Shown here: positions 60,348 through 64,000 of the stretch, piece by piece
Numbering within the stretch: the first letter of the stretch is position 1
How the letters are laid out: every line of letters begins with the position of its first letter
Source: Pirellulaceae bacterium
GTDB taxonomy: Bacteria; Planctomycetota; Planctomycetia; Pirellulales; Pirellulaceae
Length of the DNA stretch: 64,000 nt
Assembly (NCBI GenBank): GCA_028280445.1
Contig: JANQLU010000037.1
Coordinates: 248,001 to 312,000 of the forward strand
Direction: 5' to 3'
Notes under the pieces: generated by a model
Database searches by the model: none
What the model saw: only the letters and a program-made list of their open reading frames with translations
What the model was told of the DNA's origin: nothing
Made by a program: the position numbers and the translations under genes

Positions 60348-60821
60348 ATGAATACAACAACTCAAAAATTACGTGTCGCAGACTTGATGACGCGACATAC
60401 TCAAACGATTAACGAACACGATGATTTGGTCACAGCCATCGCAACATTAAACAGGCAATCGCTTTCGGTGTTGCCTGTGCTCGATCGGCAGAATCGGGTT
60501 TGCGGTATCATTTCGGTTTCTGATCTGTTGCCGTTGATTTACAACCTGCAATGTGACGTAGCGGTTTTGCCAATCGTTTCGGAGGAGGTCAGAAAAACAC
60601 TCACGGACGCGTTAGCAGAAGATAATCAGGAGCGCAAGGTCAGTGATTTGATGACTCACATGGTGAAAACGATTTCGCCGACGGCCAACATCCAGCAGGC
60701 CGCCCAACAATTGCTCGAAAACTCCATTCATCATTTACCGGTCGTTGATGACAGTCATCGAGTCGTCGGAATTCTTTCGATGTCAGACATTGTTCGTTCG
60801 GTCGCCTATTTCGAAGATTAG
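60348..60821 (+). CDS. CBS-domain protein
   Basis: 157 residues from ATG 60348. Two CBS repeats: VADLMTRHTQTINEHDDLVT to CGIISVSDLLPLI, and VSDLMTHMVKTISPTANIQQ to VGILSMSDIVRSVAYF. They are joined by a helical linker (VLPIVSEEVRKTLTDALAED). It is a paralogue of the gene at 59293, sharing HHLPVVDDSHR versus HHFPVVDARGT and the same ending. It probably senses an adenosine nucleotide. It is co-transcribed with DUF4404 from the sigma-54 promoter at 59959. Confidence 0.92.
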   Translation: MNTTTQKLRVADLMTRHTQTINEHDDLVTAIATLNRQSLSVLPVLDRQNRVCGIISVSDLLPLIYNLQCDVAVLPIVSEEVRKTLTDALAEDNQERKVSDLMTHMVKTISPTANIQQAAQQLLENSIHHLPVVDDSHRVVGILSMSDIVRSVAYFED

Positions 60822-60891
60822 AAATCGAGTTCAGTATCAAATCGCATTTCGCGGGCACCAAATTAAAATTGTGCCGATGACCGGTCTCGAC

Positions 60892-60905
60892 GTGCGAACC
60901 CGCAC
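60892..60905. promoter_or_regulatory. Enhancer-like palindrome upstream of the 48-residue gene
   Basis: GTGCGAACCCGCAC has both five-base arms perfect. It lies 61 bases upstream of the sigma-54 promoter at 60967. Confidence 0.65.
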
Positions 60906-60966
60906 GACTTGAACGTCCTGCTCGAGATTTTTGCGATTAAAACAACGCCAAAGTGGTTTTCGCCTG

Positions 60967-60983
60967 TTGGCATGCGTATTGCG
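60967..60983 (+). promoter_or_regulatory. Sigma-54 promoter for the 48-residue membrane peptide
   Basis: TTGGCATGCGTATTGCG, correct spacing and blocks, 54 bases upstream of ATG 61037. Confidence 0.8.
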
Positions 60984-61036
60984 GTTGTTAGAAGTCGTCA
61001 AAATATCATCCTCCAAACTGACGATTGGGGTTCACG

Positions 61037-61183
61037 ATGATGCTCAACCAAACATCCGAATTTCGACAAATCCTGGTTTTGCTGATCATTATTCTTTTGC
61101 TGATATTGGTCATCTTGTTGACAGGAACATTCGTTCCAGCGATTGAATTCAACCCGATTCAAATCGCCGCGGTTTGCATTTAG
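61037..61183 (+). CDS. 48-residue single-helix membrane peptide
   Basis: It starts with two ATGs (61037, 61040) after GGGG and ends at TAG 61181-61183. After a short polar head (MMLNQTSEFRQ) comes a strongly hydrophobic helix (ILVLLIIILLLILVILLTG), then FVPAIEFNPIQIAAVCI. No family is known to me. The best support is its placement: a sigma-54 promoter and a perfect palindrome stand upstream, and no other ORF follows before the next promoter at 61402. It may act on a membrane complex such as the neighbouring ATPase (inference). The 215-base stretch before it (60822-61036) holds only these sites. Confidence 0.55.
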   Translation: MMLNQTSEFRQILVLLIIILLLILVILLTGTFVPAIEFNPIQIAAVCI

Positions 61184-61355
61184 CGCAGCGGTGCAGTCTG
61201 AAAAATTTTGCAGCGAAGTCGTTCTGTCTGGCTGGCGCTTCGTGCTCGTAAGATTCGAGTTCATCCATGAAATTTCCATCGATCACGCTTCGCACTTGCG
61301 ATTTTGAATGCAGCACCTATGTCCATCAGTTGATAAAACGCACAACCAGCTGGTC

Positions 61356-61369
61356 GTGCGAATTCGCCC
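61356..61369. promoter_or_regulatory. Enhancer-like palindrome upstream of the N-ATPase operon
   Basis: GTGCGAATTCGCCC, sharing its first 12 bases with the usp-region site. It ends 32 bases before the sigma-54 element, closer than usual for an enhancer. Confidence 0.55.
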
Positions 61370-61401
61370 GCAATCCATCAAATTGGTCGCTCGAAACTTC
61401 G

Positions 61402-61418
61402 TTGGCACATCAATTGCT
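61402..61418 (+). promoter_or_regulatory. Sigma-54 promoter of the N-ATPase operon
   Basis: TTGGCACATCAATTGCT: the -24 TTGGCAC and -12 TTGC are perfect with exact spacing, 45 bases upstream of ATG 61463. Confidence 0.9.
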
Positions 61419-61432
61419 TTCAAAATAATTGA

Positions 61433-63254
<1,822 letters not shown>

Positions 63255-63258
<4 letters not shown>

Positions 63259-63569
63259 CTGAAACCAACGATTCTCAATCGACTCCAGAACAAAGCGGTG
63301 ACGATTTTGAGAAAACACTTGAGGTCAAAAGCCGCCGCAAGGCTAGTGCTCGAAAGGCCGGGAAACAATCTCCTTGGTTTGGACTGGGTATGTTTGGAGT
63401 CATCGGCTGGTCGATCGCGCTGCCAACGGTTGTCGGTGTTTTCGTTGGGTCGTGGATCGACTCGCATTGGGCAAGTCGAGTCTCCTGGAAACTTACCTTT
63501 TTATTTTTGGGAGCCATTGTTGGCTGCGCGATCGCGGCATACTGGTTGCAAAAGGAAATGGTCGAATGA
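63255..63569 (+). CDS. atpQ: N-ATPase accessory protein AtpQ (AtpI/AtpZ-like)
   Basis: 104 residues from GTG 63255, overlapping the atpC stop. A polar, basic N-terminus (about 1-40) is followed by two membrane helices (FGVIGWSIALPTVVGVFVGS and LTFLFLGAIVGCAIAAYWL) with the AtpI-like GxxxxPxxxGxxxGxxxD pattern. Likely assists assembly of the membrane rotor. It is the second N-ATPase-specific marker after gene order. Confidence 0.88.
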
Positions 63570-63856
63570 ACGCACTCGAATTGATAACAATTTTTTTTGT
63601 GGGACTTGTCGGCGGACTTTTATTTTTCGGCTGTCTTCGTTGGGCTGTTTCGCAGTTTAAATCGGCGCAATATCCAATTGCCATTTATGTTGCGAGTTTG
63701 TTGATACGATTCCTGTTGGTGTTTGGGTTGGTGATTTGGGCGTTACAGATCAGCGTCATCGCCGTTTTGATTGGGTTGTGCGGGTTCACAGTCGCACGCG
63801 TTTACGCGACGCGAGTTTCGCTGAGGTCTGAATCCATCGAGGGGATCTCACAATGA
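63566..63856 (+). CDS. atpR: N-ATPase accessory protein AtpR
   Basis: 96 residues from ATG 63566, overlapping the atpQ stop. It has three hydrophobic helices (LITIFFVGLVGGLLFFGCLR, PIAIYVASLLIRFLLVFGLV, SVIAVLIGLCGFTVARVYAT). Arginines within helices two and three are typical of AtpR, proposed to contact the ion-binding carboxylates of subunit c during assembly. AtpR is found only in N-ATPase operons, so it settles the operon type. Its stop overlaps the atpB start. Confidence 0.9.
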   Translation: MNALELITIFFVGLVGGLLFFGCLRWAVSQFKSAQYPIAIYVASLLIRFLLVFGLVIWALQISVIAVLIGLCGFTVARVYATRVSLRSESIEGISQ

Positions 63857-64000
63857 ACGACGTGCAAATTACGTCCGACGCAATCGTTTACTGGGGTAGT
63901 GGTCCGTTCAAATTGAACGCGACGATTGTTAATACGTGGATCACCATGATCGTATTGGTCTTGATCGCATGGCTCGTTCGCCGCGGGATTTCCAGCAGGC
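63853..64000 (+). CDS. atpB: N-ATPase F0 subunit a, cut by the window edge
   Basis: The first 49 codons are present: MNDVQITSDAIVYWGSGPFK, then NATIVNTWITMIVLVLIAWL, which is the N-terminal region and first membrane helix of F0 subunit a (stator ion channel). The start overlaps atpR (ATGA). The gene continues beyond 64000, where genes for c, b, alpha and gamma are expected in N-ATPase order. Confidence 0.9.
   Translation, partial: MNDVQITSDAIVYWGSGPFKLNATIVNTWITMIVLVLIAWLVRRGISSR

Overview
The window reads as chromosomal DNA of a planctomycete, probably Pirellulales-like. The evidence is two sigma-factor/Ser-Thr-kinase gene pairs, a giant WD40 kinase, a PQQ-propeller protein, a sulfatase, an SHD1-domain protein, a di-haem oxidoreductase, a secreted tricorn-like protease, a long MoxR/DUF58/BatA cluster and many hairpin repeats between genes. 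Base composition is near balanced by eye. I saw no rRNA, tRNA, CRISPR array, phage or complete insertion sequence.

Layout. 1-8 kb: a sigma-54 activator cut by the left edge, a voltage-gated cation channel, a 1046-residue kinase-TIR-NTPase fusion and a membrane-anchored PQQ-propeller protein. 8.2-24.5 kb: eleven consecutive minus-strand genes running from MoxR through DUF58, BatA/VWA and further envelope proteins to a thioredoxin-fold protein. One gene in it is split by two in-frame TGA codons. 24.7-32.7 kb: a sigma factor/kinase pair, then an accessory stretch with YegP-like, sulfatase, GxxExxY nuclease-like, GNAT and small secreted repeat-peptide genes, rich in hairpin repeats. 32.7-45.9 kb: a WD40 kinase with its sigma factor, di-haem oxidoreductase, tricorn-like peptidase, exonuclease III and an SHD1 protein.

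46-64 kb is the most interesting part. A hybrid histidine kinase and an NtrC-type regulator are followed by Hsp20, BON, receiver, DUF2007, FixL-like PAS kinase, two universal stress proteins, three CBS proteins, a formate/nitrite-type channel, a P-type Ca2+-ATPase, DUF4404, a 48-residue membrane peptide and an N-ATPase operon cut by the right edge. I found eleven sigma-54 -24/-12 promoters serving these genes. Each has nearby a copy of a palindrome close to GTGCG-N4-CGCRC (ten copies, some shared by divergent promoters). The NtrC gene itself has such a promoter. The set looks like one sigma-54 regulon for energy or oxygen stress. One operon in it ends with a 48-codon ORF whose codon 30 is TGA, followed by a bSECIS-like hairpin, so it may encode a small selenoprotein.

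Three hairpin-repeat families recur: R1 (arms starting GTGAGCGGCAAGGCGCTAGC), R2 (ends CTCACGCAGAG / CTCTGCGTGAG) and one copy of R3 (GTCGGGAGTCTTTTCA). Two R2 copies bracket the GxxExxY gene and one lies between an enhancer-like site and its sigma-54 promoter.
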